Below are positions 10,819 through 21,202 of a DNA stretch of 64,000 nucleotides, piece after piece. A program made the position numbers and the translations under genes. The stretch's first letter is position 1. Each line of letters opens with the position of its first letter. Under the pieces are notes generated by a model. That model searched no databases. It was not told the origin of the DNA and saw only the letters and a program-made list of their open reading frames with translations. Origin of the DNA: Spiroplasma endosymbiont of Clivina fossor (GTDB taxonomy: Bacteria > Bacillota_I > Bacilli_A > Mycoplasmatales > Nriv7); the NCBI RefSeq assembly GCF_964031115.1, contig NZ_OZ035006.1, positions 372,001 to 436,000 of the forward strand, given 5' to 3'.

Positions 10819-12175
10819 AAAATTCTAAATTATTAGGTACTCGTGGAAATGGTAAAACATCACGAATATTTGTCATCCCTGTCAAATACATAATTAATCG
10901 TTCTAATCCTAAACCAAACCCACCACTTGGAGCATACCCATACTGTCTTAAATTTAAATATCATTGAAAATCCTTAATATCTAAATTAGCCATTTGCATT
11001 TTTGCTAATAACTTTTCATAATTATCTTCCCTTTGACTACCACCAATTAATTCGCCAATTCCTGGGACTAATAAATCCATTGCTTGAACAGTTTTATTAT
11101 CCTCATTAGTTTTCATATAAAATGCTTTAATAACTTGTGGATAATTAGTAATAAATGTTGGCTTATTAGTTAATTGTTCACATAAATATCTTTCATGTTC
11201 AGTTTGTAAATCCATTCCTCAATGAATATTTTGATTTTCAAAACGGTCTTTAACTTTAATTAATTCCATAATTGTATCATCATAAGTCATAACTACAAAT
11301 TTAACAGTTACTACTGTCTTTAGTTTATCTAATAAATTATTATCAACATTATCATTTAGAAACTTTAATTCGTTTTTATTATTTTCTAAAATATAATTAA
11401 TAATATATTTAATTAATTCTTCTCCTAATTTGATATTTTCTTCTAACGAACTATATGCTACCTCTGGTTCTACCATTCAAAATTCAGCTACATGCCGAGA
11501 AGTATGAGACTTCTCGGCTCGAAAAGTTGGTCCAAAAGTATAAACACGATTAAATGCTTGTGTATATGCTTCAGCATTTAATTGTCCAGAAACAGTTAAA
11601 TTAGCCTTTTTAGAAAAGAAATCTTGTTGATAATTATTATCTTCTTCACGAGTTGTCACAATAAATGCTTCACCTGCACCTTCAGCATCATTACTAGTAA
11701 TAATTGGCGAATGCAAATATAAAAAGTCATTTCTTTGAAAAAAGCAATGAATCGCATAACTAACACTACTTCTAATCTTAAAAATAGCTCAAAACTTATT
11801 AGTTCGAGCTCGCAAATGAGCAATTTCTCGTAAATATTCATTAGAATGTTCTTTTTTTTGTAATGGATATTGTTCCACAGCATTATTATATATTTTTATA
11901 TTTGTTGCTTTAATTTCAAACAATTCCTTACCTTTATCTGGCAAAACTAATACTCCTGTTACTGCAATTGAAGAACCTGTTCGCAAACTTTTAATTTCAT
12001 TAAAAATTCTAATTTCTTGATTATAAACAACTTGAATACTGTCCAAATAACTACCATCATTTAAACTAATAAAACCTACTTTACCAGAATCGCGGTTAGT
12101 TCGTACTCAACCTTTTAAAGTAATTTCTTGACCAACAAGGGCTTTATATGTTTCATAAAGTTTTTTAATTAACAT
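10817..12175 (-). CDS. asnS: Asparaginyl-tRNA synthetase
   Basis: 452 aa in code 4, intact. Charges tRNA-Asn with asparagine in the cytosol. The N-terminal OB domain (about residues 1-110, [22 protein letters not shown]) is followed by a class II catalytic core: motif 2 region [20 protein letters not shown] and motif 3 near the C-terminus, [13 protein letters not shown] as read from 10875-10915. Start ATG at 12175 has GAAAAGAGGGAAAA upstream, and its promoter region abuts an IS5. The N-terminal third and the whole upstream region are duplicated at 890-2941. Confidence 0.95.
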
Positions 12176-12243
12176 TAATATTTTCCCTCTTTTCAAAATG
12201 AATAAGATTTTTCCTAATTATAACACATATAATTTTATATAAT

Positions 12244-13311
12244 AGACTTCTTGCAAAATTAATTTAAAATATAATTGAATTGTTGTTTTTAATAAAAAGG
12301 TGGAATTTAAATGAAATTTAAAAAAAATAATCAAATAAGTGATAAAAATTTTTTAAGATTAACTGGTATTAAACATACTACTTTTAATAAAATGCTAGAA
12401 ATTTTAAAAATAGAAGAATTAAAAAAGAGATTTCGTCGCGGAAGAACCAATAAATTATCATTAGAAAATCGTATTTTAATGACTTTAGAATATTGAAGAG
12501 AATATAGAACTTATTTTCATATTGCAAAAAGTTATGATATTAGTGAAAGTAGTTGTTATAGAAATATCAAATGAATTGAAGACACTTTAATAAAACACCC
12601 TAATTTTCAACAACTTACTGGTCAAAAATCACTATTAAAAGATTATTTCAAAGATAAGACTGTTATAATTGATGTAACTGAAAGCCAAATCCAACGCCCA
12701 AAAAAAGACAAAAACAGCACTACTCAGGAAAAAAGAAAAAACACACAATAAAAACACAAGTTATAATTGAAAAAGATAGTAAAAAAATTATTAGTTCTGA
12801 TTTTTCTTATGGTAAAAACCATGACTTTAAAATTTTAAAAGATTCAAAAATTAAATTTTTACCAGAAACAACTGTTTTAGTGGATTTAGGTTATCAAGGC
12901 ATACAAAAAATTAATCATAATGTTTTAATTCCTAAAAGAAAATCAAAGAAAAACCCTTTAAATAAAGAAGAAAAGCAAAATAATGAGCGAATTTCAAAAA
13001 TGAGAATTGTTATTGAAAATGTTTTTGCTATACTTAAAAAATTTAAAATTATTAGTGAAAAATATCGAAATCGTAGAAAAAGATTTGCTTTAAGATTTAA
13101 TTTAATAGCTTCAATTTATAATTTACAACTATTAGTTTAAATATATTTGATAATTTAAAATTTCAGTCTTTTTTTATTGTAAATAATAATTTTTATTATG
13201 TTTTAATGACAAAATATTTGTAAAAATAATCTAAAAATTATTTTAATAACACTTTTATATTTATTTTAAATTTAAAAATTATAATTATCATATTAATTTT
13301 GCAAGAAGTCT
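12244..13311 (+). mobile_element. IS5-family element, copy 4 (upstream of asnS)
   Basis: Complete 1068-bp element with AAT/AAT repeats. It occupies exactly the same target as copy 1 in the duplicated locus, but in the opposite orientation relative to asnS. Confidence 0.93.
12311..13140 (+). CDS. IS5-family transposase, -1 frameshift
   Basis: Same as 1533-2362, divergent from asnS. A7 slip site kept. Confidence 0.88.
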
Positions 13312-13324
13312 AATATATGATAAT

Positions 13325-13520
13325 GGACGCGTAAAGTTTTGTTAGGTGGAAAAATATTTGATTAATTTTGAAAGAAAAGTAACTACAATTTAATTATCGT
13401 TTTATTTGAAAAATAAGTAATAAAACAAAATATTTAATATTAACAAACATAATCTTAATAAAAGGTTATAAAAACTAAGTAAAATGCTTATAAAAACAAC
13501 ATTAAAATAATTTTTTATTT
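13325..13520 (-). repeat. R module, inverted
   Basis: Reverse complement of 1258-1452, starting GGACGCGTAAAG. It lies between IS5 copy 4 and an IS1595-like A fragment, in the same order as the inverted duplicate at 890-2941. Confidence 0.75.
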
Positions 13521-13885
13521 TAATTTTGTCGAAAACTCTTGATAAAATAAAAAAAATCATCAACTTGATAATTTTAAAAGGCTTTTATGTAAAATTACTA
13601 TTTTTACTTTAACTTTTTTATACATTAAAATATAATACCGCTGTTTGTTGGTTTGAAGTTAAACCCTTATGTTGGTATTTTCATTTTCAGAGATTTAAAT
13701 AATTTTGAAAATTAGTAAAACCTAAACCATGATAATGAATTAAGGCTTCTTTAAGACTAGATTGTAATTTACTGATTTTATTTAAGTTACGATAACTAGC
13801 TTCAGGATTAATTGTTGTTTTAGTTACACATAAAGTAGAATTTGTTTGTTTTGCTACTAAAAAATATAATTTTTGCATATCAGAA
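13521..13885 (-). mobile_element. IS1595-like A, 3' fragment
   Basis: Contains the 3' terminal repeat (TAATTTTGTCG at 13521) and the last about 90 codons of the transposase (stop at 13618-13620). It breaks at CAGAA, where it meets a short forward piece of the same IS and then phage module Q. Confidence 0.82.
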
Positions 13886-14033
13886 TTAATTAACGAAAAT
13901 TCAATAATATGATAAAATGGTAACGAATAAAAATGACAATAACAAGAAAGGCAGGGTTAGTTTAGTAATTAAATAATATATAGCTGATTGTTTTACTTCT
14001 TCAAAGCAATACCTAAGAAAACTAAACGCGGCC
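13886..14033 (+). repeat. Plectrovirus-type left-terminus module Q
   Basis: Begins with a forward IS1595 scrap (TTAATTAACGAAAATTCAAT), then about 130 bp containing GAAAGGCAGGGTTAG and ending CCTAAGAAAACTAAACGCGGCC. Copies at 29754-29888 and 40361-40499 end at the same CGCG(A/G)CC. Non-coding. Confidence 0.65.
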
Positions 14034-14424
14034 TTAGTAACAATATTTGTAATTACTTATTGATATATATTGGATAGGCTACAATAAATTGGACCATAAT
14101 TATATAGACTTCAAAATTATTAAGAAAGAAGGAATATAAAAATGGGAAATAAAACCTCATACTCTGAAGAATTTAAAAAACAAATTGTAATGCTATACAA
14201 AAATGGCAAAAGTGTTATTAATTTAGGGAAAGAATATAATTTATCAAAACCAACTATTTATAGTTGAGTTAAAAATTATAATAATTCTGGGTCATTTAAA
14301 GCAAAAGATAATCGCACTGTCGAAGAAAATGAATTAATTTACTTGCGAAAAGAAAACCAACAATTACGAATGGAAAATGACATTTTAAAGCAAGCAGCAC
14401 TGATAATCGGCAAAAAATAACAAT

Positions 14425-15492
14425 AGACTTCTTGCAAAATTAATATGATAATTATAATTTTTAAATTTAAAATAAATATAAAAGTGTTATTAAAATAATT
14501 TTTAGATTATTTTTACAAATATTTTGTCATTAAAACATAATAAAAATTATTATTTACAATAAAAAAAGACTGAAATTTTAAATTATCAAATATATTTAAA
14601 CTAATAGTTGTAAATTATAAATTGAAGCTATTAAATTAAATCTTAAAGCAAATCTTTTTCTACGATTTCGATATTTTTCACTAATAATTTTAAATTTTTT
14701 AAGTATAGCAAAAACATTTTCAATAACAATTCTCATTTTTGAAATTCGCTCATTATTTTGCTTTTCTTCTTTATTTAAAGGGTTTTTCTTTGATTTTCTT
14801 TTAGGAATTAAAACATTATGATTAATTTTTTGTATGCCTTGATAACCTAAATCCACTAAAACAGTTGTTTCTGGTAAAAATTTAATTTTTGAATCTTTTA
14901 AAATTTTAAAGTCATGGTTTTTACCATAAGAAAAATCAGAACTAATAATTTTTTTACTATCTTTTTCAATTATAACTTGTGTTTTTATTGTGTGTTTTTT
15001 CTTTTTTCCTGAGTAGTGCTGTTTTTGTCTTTTTTTGGGCGTTGGATTTGGCTTTCAGTTACATCAATTATAACAGTCTTATCTTTGAAATAATCTTTTA
15101 ATAGTGATTTTTGACCAGTAAGTTGTTGAAAATTAGGGTGTTTTATTAAAGTGTCTTCAATTCATTTGATATTTCTATAACAACTACTTTCACTAATATC
15201 ATAACTTTTTGCAATATGAAAATAAGTTCTATATTCTCTTCAATATTCTAAAGTCATTAAAATACGATTTTCTAATGATAATTTATTGGTTCTTCCGCGA
15301 CGAAATCTCTTTTTTAATTCTTCTATTTTTAAAATTTCTAGCATTTTATTAAAAGTAGTATGTTTAATACCAGTTAATCTTAAAAAATTTTTATCACTTA
15401 TTTGATTATTTTTTTTAAATTTCATTTAAATTCCACCTTTTTATTAAAAACAACAATTCAATTATATTTTAAATTAATTTTGCAAGAAGTCT
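14425..15492 (-). mobile_element. IS5-family element, copy 5
   Basis: Complete 1068-bp element with AAT/AAT repeats at the IS3 orfA/orfB boundary. Confidence 0.92.
14596..15425 (-). CDS. IS5-family transposase, -1 frameshift
   Basis: Same as 1533-2362. Start at 15425; slip site kept. Confidence 0.88.
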
Positions 15493-15905
15493 AATAATTA
15501 ATAACAACAAAACTAAATATTCAGTGAGGAAAATATGTAAGATTTTAGGTTTACTAAAATCAACATATTATTATCAAACTAATAAATGCACTAAGTTTGA
15601 TATTAATAATTATGAACAAGAAGTTATCAGTGCATTTAATAAAAGTCGTAAGATTTATGGTGCTCGTAAAATTAAAGCTGTTTTAATAAGAAAAAATATC
15701 ATCTTATCACGACGAAAAATCCGATTCATTATGATCAAAAATAATTTGGTTTCTAAATACACCAAATTAAAATATCGTAATCATGAAAAAACAGTTAATA
15801 ATGACCAAATTAATAATGTTTTAAATCACCAATTTAATGACCAAAAACCCAATGAAGTTGTTGTTAGTGATTTAACATATGTTCAAGTTGGTACTAAATG
15901 ACATT

Positions 15906-16439
15906 AGACTTCTTGCAAAATTAATATGATAATTATAATTTTTAAATTTAAAATAAATATAAAAGTGTTATTAAAATAATTTTTAGATTATTTTTACAAA
16001 TATTTTGTCATTAAAACATAATAAAAATTATTATTTACAATAAAAAAAGACTGAAATTTTAAATTATCAAATATATTTAAACTAATAGTTGTAAATTATA
16101 AATTGAAGCTATTAAATTAAATCTTAAAGCAAATCTTTTTCTACGATTTCGATATTTTTCACTAATAATTTTAAATTTTTTAAGTATAGCAAAAACATTT
16201 TCAATAACAATTCTCATTTTTGAAATTCGCTCATTATTTTGCTTTTCTTCTTTATTTAAAGGGTTTTTCTTTGATTTTCTTTTAGGAATTAAAACATTAT
16301 GATTAATTTTTTGTATGCCTTGATAACCTAAATCCACTAAAACAGTTGTTTCTGGTAAAAATTTAATTTTTGAATCTTTTAAAATTTTAAAGTCATGGTT
16401 TTTACCATAAGAAAAATCAGAACTAATAATTTTTTTACT
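15906..16439 (-). mobile_element. IS5-family element, 3' half (copy 6)
   Basis: The distal half of an IS5 (transposase second frame, 16077-16337 and onward), cut at TTTTTTACT where copy 7 begins. The outer ATT matches the ATT after copy 7, so 6 and 7 fill a single original insertion site in IS3. Confidence 0.88.
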
Positions 16440-17507
16440 AGACTTCTTGCAAAATTAATTTAAAATATAATTGAATTGTTGTTTTTAATAAAAAGGTGGA
16501 ATTTAAATGAAATTTAAAAAAAATAATCAAATAAGTGATAAAAATTTTTTAAGATTAACTGGTATTAAACATACTACTTTTAATAAAATGCTAGAAATTT
16601 TAAAAATAGAAGAATTAAAAAAGAGATTTCGTCGCGGAAGAACCAATAAATTATCATTAGAAAATCGTATTTTAATGACTTTAGAATATTGAAGAGAATA
16701 TAGAACTTATTTTCATATTGCAAAAAGTTATGATATTAGTGAAAGTAGTTGTTATAGAAATATCAAATGAATTGAAGACACTTTAATAAAACACCCTAAT
16801 TTTCAACAACTTACTGGTCAAAAATCACTATTAAAAGATTATTTCAAAGATAAGACTGTTATAATTGATGTAACTGAAAGCCAAATCCAACGCCCAAAAA
16901 AAGACAAAAACAGCACTACTCAGGAAAAAAGAAAAAACACACAATAAAAACACAAGTTATAATTGAAAAAGATAGTAAAAAAATTATTAGTTCTGATTTT
17001 TCTTATGGTAAAAACCATGACTTTAAAATTTTAAAAGATTCAAAAATTAAATTTTTACCAGAAACAACTGTTTTAGTGGATTTAGGTTATCAAGGCATAC
17101 AAAAAATTAATCATAATGTTTTAATTCCTAAAAGAAAATCAAAGAAAAACCCTTTAAATAAAGAAGAAAAGCAAAATAATGAGCGAATTTCAAAAATGAG
17201 AATTGTTATTGAAAATGTTTTTGCTATACTTAAAAAATTTAAAATTATTAGTGAAAAATATCGAAATCGTAGAAAAAGATTTGCTTTAAGATTTAATTTA
17301 ATAGCTTCAATTTATAATTTACAACTATTAGTTTAAATATATTTGATAATTTAAAATTTCAGTCTTTTTTTATTGTAAATAATAATTTTTATTATGTTTT
17401 AATGACAAAATATTTGTAAAAATAATCTAAAAATTATTTTAATAACACTTTTATATTTATTTTAAATTTAAAAATTATAATTATCATATTAATTTTGCAA
17501 GAAGTCT
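16440..17507 (+). mobile_element. IS5-family element, copy 7 (nested)
   Basis: Complete 1068-bp element in plus orientation. Its left flank is ACT inside copy 6, consistent with an ANT target; its right flank is the ATT of IS3. Confidence 0.9.
16507..17336 (+). CDS. IS5-family transposase, -1 frameshift
   Basis: Same as 1533-2362, A7 slip site kept. Confidence 0.88.
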
Positions 17508-18008
17508 ATTATATTTGTTTATTAATTGACTTGTTTAATCGCGAAGTAATTGGCTATAGTGCTGGACCAAATAAAACTGCTGAACTAGTTCAACAAGCTT
17601 TTCACAAGATAACACGACCATTAAATAAAATAACTTTATTTCATACTGATCGTGGTAATGAATTCAAAAATAAAATCATTGATGAAATTTTAATAACCTT
17701 TAAAATTCAAAGATCATTAAGTACCAAAGGATGCCCGTATGATAATGCTGTTGCTGAAGCAACTTACAAAACCTTTAAAACTGAATTTATTAACGGTAAA
17801 AAATTTGCAAACTTAACACAATTAAAATGCGAACTATTTGATTTTGTTAATTGATATAACAATATTCGAATTCATGGTAGTTTAAATTATTTAACTCCCG
17901 TTGAATTTAGAAAATACCAGTCTACATAAAAAGTGTCCTAAAAAGGGTTGCCATTCCATATATATATATATATAATTGATTTATTCATTGGAAAGGAATA
18001 TTACTAAG

Positions 18009-18103
18009 ATGTTTAAAAAATTATTAATATTTTTAGCTAATTCTTTATACTAACAAGTTATAATGTAGTTATTAGTTCAGAAGTAACTAAAAGACAAAAA
18101 TAA
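18009..18103 (+). other. Possible small secreted-protein remnant (low confidence)
   Basis: ATG at 18009 after GAAAGGAATATTACTAAG gives MFKKLLIFLANSLY and stops. A shift of one base would continue as LTSYNVVISSEVTKRQK. It looks like a signal peptide of a small exported protein. The same sequence with the same frame break is at 29984-30078, so the break predates the duplication, or only the 14-codon ORF is used. Confidence 0.35.
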
Positions 18104-18121
18104 AAGGAAGGTTAATCATAG

Positions 18122-19615
18122 ATGATAAAATCAAATAAAAATATGTTAAAAATGCTAGTTACATTAGCATTTACAATGTCACCAGTTTTTGCTGTTGCTG
18201 CTTGTAATCCTAGTACTAAAGATGACCAAGCAAAATTAAAAACAGGAGACTTAAATAAATTAAGGATTATATCCCCTGAAATTGAAGCTTTTAATAATGT
18301 TAAAGACAAAACTGCTGTAACAACAGACGAAATTACTACTGTTGTGAATACAATTGTTAAAACTGCCATTGATCAAATTGTTACTAAAACTAATTTAAAT
18401 GTTGACTATCGTATTAAAATTGAAAAAGATGCTACAACAATTACGGGTACTTATGATTTGACAAGCAAAACTGATTTTGCTAGAACTTTTGATATTACAG
18501 TTATTAAAACTCAAACTGCAAAATTAAAAGGAATACATAAATCACAAAGCATTGTGTTTCCGAAATTAAAAGAAGTAGAAGAAGTTGGTAGTGAATTTGG
18601 TGTTACCAAAACAAATTTAAGGACCTTAACAAATATTGATTCTGCAATAGCTGTTGAAGCCACTGAAACTACTAATACAAGTGCTGATATGATTAAAACT
18701 GCTGTTGAAGCAAAAATTTTAGAAGTAATTAAAAAATTAACAAATGCAAAAGATGTTTTAGAGACTGATTTAGATATTAATGTTAAAAAACGAAATGGTA
18801 CAGATGACTTAGATGACTTAGATGCTACAACTAGTTTAGAAAATGAACTTACTGTAAGTGTAACAGTTAAAGCAAGTAAAATTGGTGAAGCAAAACTTGA
18901 AGGTACAAAAACTATTACTGTAAAAATTGCTAAAATTACACCAGTAGTGGTAAAAGCAGATTTAAGTAAGTTAGAAGCGATTGATTCTGCAATAGCTGTT
19001 GAAGCCACTGAAACTACTAATACAAGTGCTGATATGATTAAAACTGCTGTTGAAGCAAAAATTTTAGAAGTAATTAAAAAATTAACAAATGCAAAAGATG
19101 TTTTAGAGATTGATTTAGATATTAATGTTAAAAAACAAAATGGTACAGATGACTTAGATGCTACAACTAGTTTAGAAAATGAACTTACTGTAAGTGTAAC
19201 AGTTAAAGCAAGTAAAATTGGTGAAGCAAAACTTGAAGGTACAAAAACTATTACTGTAAAAATTGTTAAAATTACACCAGTAGTGGTAAAAGCAGATTTA
19301 AGTAAGTTAGAAGCGATTGATTCTGCAATAGCTGTTGAAGCCACTGAAACTACTAATACAAGTGCTGATATGATTAAAACTGCTGTTGAAGCAAAAATTT
19401 TAGAAGTAATTAAAAAATTAACAAATGCAAAAGATGTTTTAGAGACTGATTTAGATATTAATGTTAAAAAACAAAATGGTACAGATGACTTAGATGCTAC
19501 AACTAGTTTAGAAAATGAACTTACTGTAAGTGTAACAGTTAAAGCAAGTAAAATTGGTGAAGCAAAACTTGAAGGTACAAAAACTATTACTGTAAAAATT
19601 GCTCAATTAATTTAA
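18122..19615 (+). CDS. Spiralin-like surface lipoprotein with three 112-aa repeats
   Basis: 497 aa. Signal peptide with lipobox: hydrophobic MLVTLAFTMSPVFAVAAC, lipid-modified Cys28. After a unique region (about 29-170) come three tandem repeats beginning IDSAIAVEATETTNTSADM and ending TITVKIA. The units are 336 bp, the first with 9 extra bp (an added DDL). The repeat sequence (DLSKLEAI ... LEGTKTITVKI) recalls the repeats of spiralin, the major S. citri surface lipoprotein. Ribosome site AAAGGAAGG. The DNA copies are nearly identical, so unit number can change by recombination; the paralogue at 30097 has seven. Likely anchored on the outer face of the membrane, role unknown (adhesion or immune shielding are guesses). 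Confidence 0.88.
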   Translation: MIKSNKNMLKMLVTLAFTMSPVFAVAACNPSTKDDQAKLKTGDLNKLRIISPEIEAFNNVKDKTAVTTDEITTVVNTIVKTAIDQIVTKTNLNVDYRIKIEKDATTITGTYDLTSKTDFARTFDITVIKTQTAKLKGIHKSQSIVFPKLKEVEEVGSEFGVTKTNLRTLTNIDSAIAVEATETTNTSADMIKTAVEAKILEVIKKLTNAKDVLETDLDINVKKRNGTDDLDDLDATTSLENELTVSVTVKASKIGEAKLEGTKTITVKIAKITPVVVKADLSKLEAIDSAIAVEATETTNTSADMIKTAVEAKILEVIKKLTNAKDVLEIDLDINVKKQNGTDDLDATTSLENELTVSVTVKASKIGEAKLEGTKTITVKIVKITPVVVKADLSKLEAIDSAIAVEATETTNTSADMIKTAVEAKILEVIKKLTNAKDVLETDLDINVKKQNGTDDLDATTSLENELTVSVTVKASKIGEAKLEGTKTITVKIAQLI

Positions 19616-19710
19616 TTTATTAAATAAAATTAATGTGGATATAAAATTTAAGTAGGGAAAGGACGAGCGCATAAAATATTCGGTTGGTGGGTAATTTTCC
19701 AAAAACTAAG

Positions 19711-19742
19711 AAAAAGATAGAAATAAAATTCTATCTTTTTTT
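19711..19742 (+). terminator. Terminator after lipoprotein
   Basis: AAAAAGATAGAA, loop TAAAA, TTCTATCTTTTTTT. An identical hairpin follows the paralogue at 33026-33058. Confidence 0.85.
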
Positions 19743-19746
19743 AATT

Positions 19747-19985
19747 AGGTTAAAATTGTCGTTAACCTTGCTTAGTTTAAGAAAATAACAGCAAAAACAA
19801 CTAAATAAAACTCTCCTACTTGGAATGATCGTTAAACCAAGCAAGCGAGGATAAACAATATAGGGGTGGCCGTGTATACCGCTACGACACAATGGGGGAA
19901 ATTCTTTTAGGCAATATAAAAGAGTTATCGTGGTTTGGGGATAAATCTTTAACCTGCAATGGTTAAAGGGTGAGTGTTCCACAAT
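19747..19985. ncRNA. Hairpin-rich conserved non-coding block (unknown)
   Basis: No ORF fits. It holds a long hairpin (CTTGCTTAGTTTAA at about 19767 pairing with TTAAACCAAGCAAG at about 19833, one G-T pair) and a perfect CTTTAACC/GGTTAAAG hairpin near 19950, with G-rich single strands between. It is conserved in the paralogous locus (33065-33300). It could be a structured RNA, a leader of the following gene, or a replication or transfer origin; the sequence does not decide. Confidence 0.45.
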
Positions 19986-20029
19986 AAAAAAAATTTAGAA
20001 ATCTTACTATTTATAAGGAGGTTTTGCGA

Positions 20030-20333
20030 GTGTCTTTAAAAGAACTCTGTCAAAAAGAGTTAAAAATTAAAGTACAAAATAAATCAACACTAATTAACAA
20101 ATGTCAGTGTTATATCAATGATTATTTTACAAAATTAACCAAAAACAGAAAAGGTGGTTGATATTTATAAAAAATATGCTCGGCATTGTTTAGCAAGGTT
20201 AGAATTTATTAATAAACAAAAAATAAATGCTAAACTTTGATTTTTAACTTTGCAATGCAAAAATAATCATCAAATTATTAAAAAATTAATTTTTAAGAAA
20301 AATAAATGATGAATTATTAATATCAAAAATTAG
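20030..20333 (+). pseudogene. Small basic hypothetical protein, frameshifted copy
   Basis: GTG start 8 nt after AAGGAGG. Reads MSLKELCQKELKIKVQNKS..., Lys-rich. One extra T (GATATTTATAAA near 20160) shifts the frame; the paralogue at 33346-33648 lacks it and is open for 100 aa. Not recognised. Confidence 0.65.
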
Positions 20334-20347
20334 AAAGGAGAAATTAT

Positions 20348-20500
20348 ATGGTTGAAAATAATATCAAAAATACGATTAGCGATTTAATTAACAAAATTAA
20401 AACAACAACAGAAAACAATTTAAGCAATTTAGAACAAATTATGAAAGCTTTAATTGACAAAGTCAACAATATTGAAAATATCTTAAATCAAATAAGATAA
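20348..20500 (+). CDS. 50-aa hypothetical protein, predicted coiled coil
   Basis: ATG after GAAAGGAGAAATTAT. MVENNIKNTISDLINKI... shows a heptad-like pattern of I/L/V along almost its whole length (TISDLINKIKTTTENNLSNL, LIDKVNNIENILNQI), so probably a helical, perhaps oligomeric, peptide. It lies in a run of small genes after the lipoprotein and ends just before a terminator. Function unknown. Confidence 0.6.
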   Translation: MVENNIKNTISDLINKIKTTTENNLSNLEQIMKALIDKVNNIENILNQIR

Positions 20501-20510
20501 AAAATAAATT

Positions 20511-20546
20511 AAACCAACTATTTATTAAAATTAGTTGGTTTTTTAT
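20511..20546 (+). terminator. Rho-independent terminator
   Basis: AACCAACTA, loop of about 11, TAGTTGGTT followed by TTTTAT. Confidence 0.8.
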
Positions 20547-20588
20547 TTCTCATATTCTCATAAATAAAAAAGAAAGGAGATAAAAATA

Positions 20589-20708
20589 ATGAGAAAAAGT
20601 TGTCCTAAATGTAGATCAAAAATAGATGGTGATGGTAAAGATTTATGATGCAGCAATTATTATTGTATTTTAGCAAAAAAATCATATATTTTTAGAAAGG
20701 AAAAATAA
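20589..20708 (+). CDS. 39-aa zinc-ribbon-like hypothetical protein
   Basis: ATG after GAAAGGAGATAAAAATA. Cysteines at CPKC and WCSNYYC form a likely zinc knuckle. The stop is 2 bp before the next start, so the two genes are probably co-translated. Function unknown. Confidence 0.55.
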
Positions 20709-20710
20709 TA

Positions 20711-21202
20711 ATGAATGTAACAGAATGAGGAAAATTTGAAAAGTTAAAAGAAGAAAATGAAAAATTAAAAGCAGAAATCAGAAAATTAAAACAAGAAATT
20801 AATATACAAAAAGAAAATATTTTTCCAAAAACTTTAACATTAACAGAGTATATTGAAATAAATTATAATTATATTCAAAATAGAATTTTAAATCTAAATT
20901 TTTCGGATAAAGATTTTGACAACGCATTATTTATTGCAAATAAATGGCGATCAGATGTTATTGAGAATGATTATGATATGCTTGCATGTGTTGGGATTGC
21001 CTTAGCAAAATGAAATTTTTTATCAAAAAAAGAACAAGAAATCTTATTAGATAAAGTTAGTTTTCGTGGTGGATACTTAAAAGATGTTCTAACTGATTAT
21101 GACAAAGAAAAATATTCAAGCAAACAAAATAATGAAAATTTTCCTGAGATAACAAAAGAAGATGTTTTTAGAAGATGAAATAGCCTTAAATTTTATAGAT
21201 AA
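20711..21202 (+). CDS. Hypothetical protein with N-terminal coiled coil, 3' end formed by IS
   Basis: 163 aa. Residues about 7-35 (FEKLKEENEKLKAEIRKLKQ) are a strong coiled coil; the remainder (LTEYIEINYNYIQ ... DKDFDNALFIANKW ... VFRRWNSLKFYR) is mixed alpha-helical and not recognised. The stop TAA (21200-21202) lies inside the terminal repeat of the IS1595-like B element, so the native C-terminus has probably been lost. Ribosome site AGAAAGGAAAAATAATA. Confidence 0.6.

Larger units (their letters stand above)
14142..17929 (+). pseudogene. IS3-family transposase orfA/orfB, split by IS5
   Basis: orfA is 14142-14420 (92 aa, intact): helix-turn-helix SEEFKKQIVMLYKNGKS and a leucine-zipper-like segment [18 protein letters not shown]. 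orfB runs about 15493-15905 then 17508-17929: HTH_21-like KIYGARKIKAVL, first Asp in VVSDLTYV, second Asp in LFHTDRGNEF, and the Glu in CPYDNAVAEATYKTFKTEF. Normal expression would be a -1 frameshift at the A-rich end of orfA. IS5 copy 5 separates orfA from orfB and copies 6/7 split orfB after VGTKWH, so no complete protein can be made. Confidence 0.88.
14071..17958 (+). mobile_element. IS3-family element carrying three IS5 copies
   Basis: Ends TGGATAGGC at 14071 and ...GGGTTGCCATTCCA at 17958 form an imperfect inverted repeat. It is inserted in a TA-repeat tract: the paralogous locus near 29917-29949 shows the uninterrupted tract. Without the IS5 insertions the element is about 1.2 kb. Confidence 0.82.

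Noticed and set aside
18511-19344. 277-codon minus-strand frame opposite the shorter lipoprotein
   Set aside because: Same reason: a by-product of repeat codon structure, with no independent start signals.
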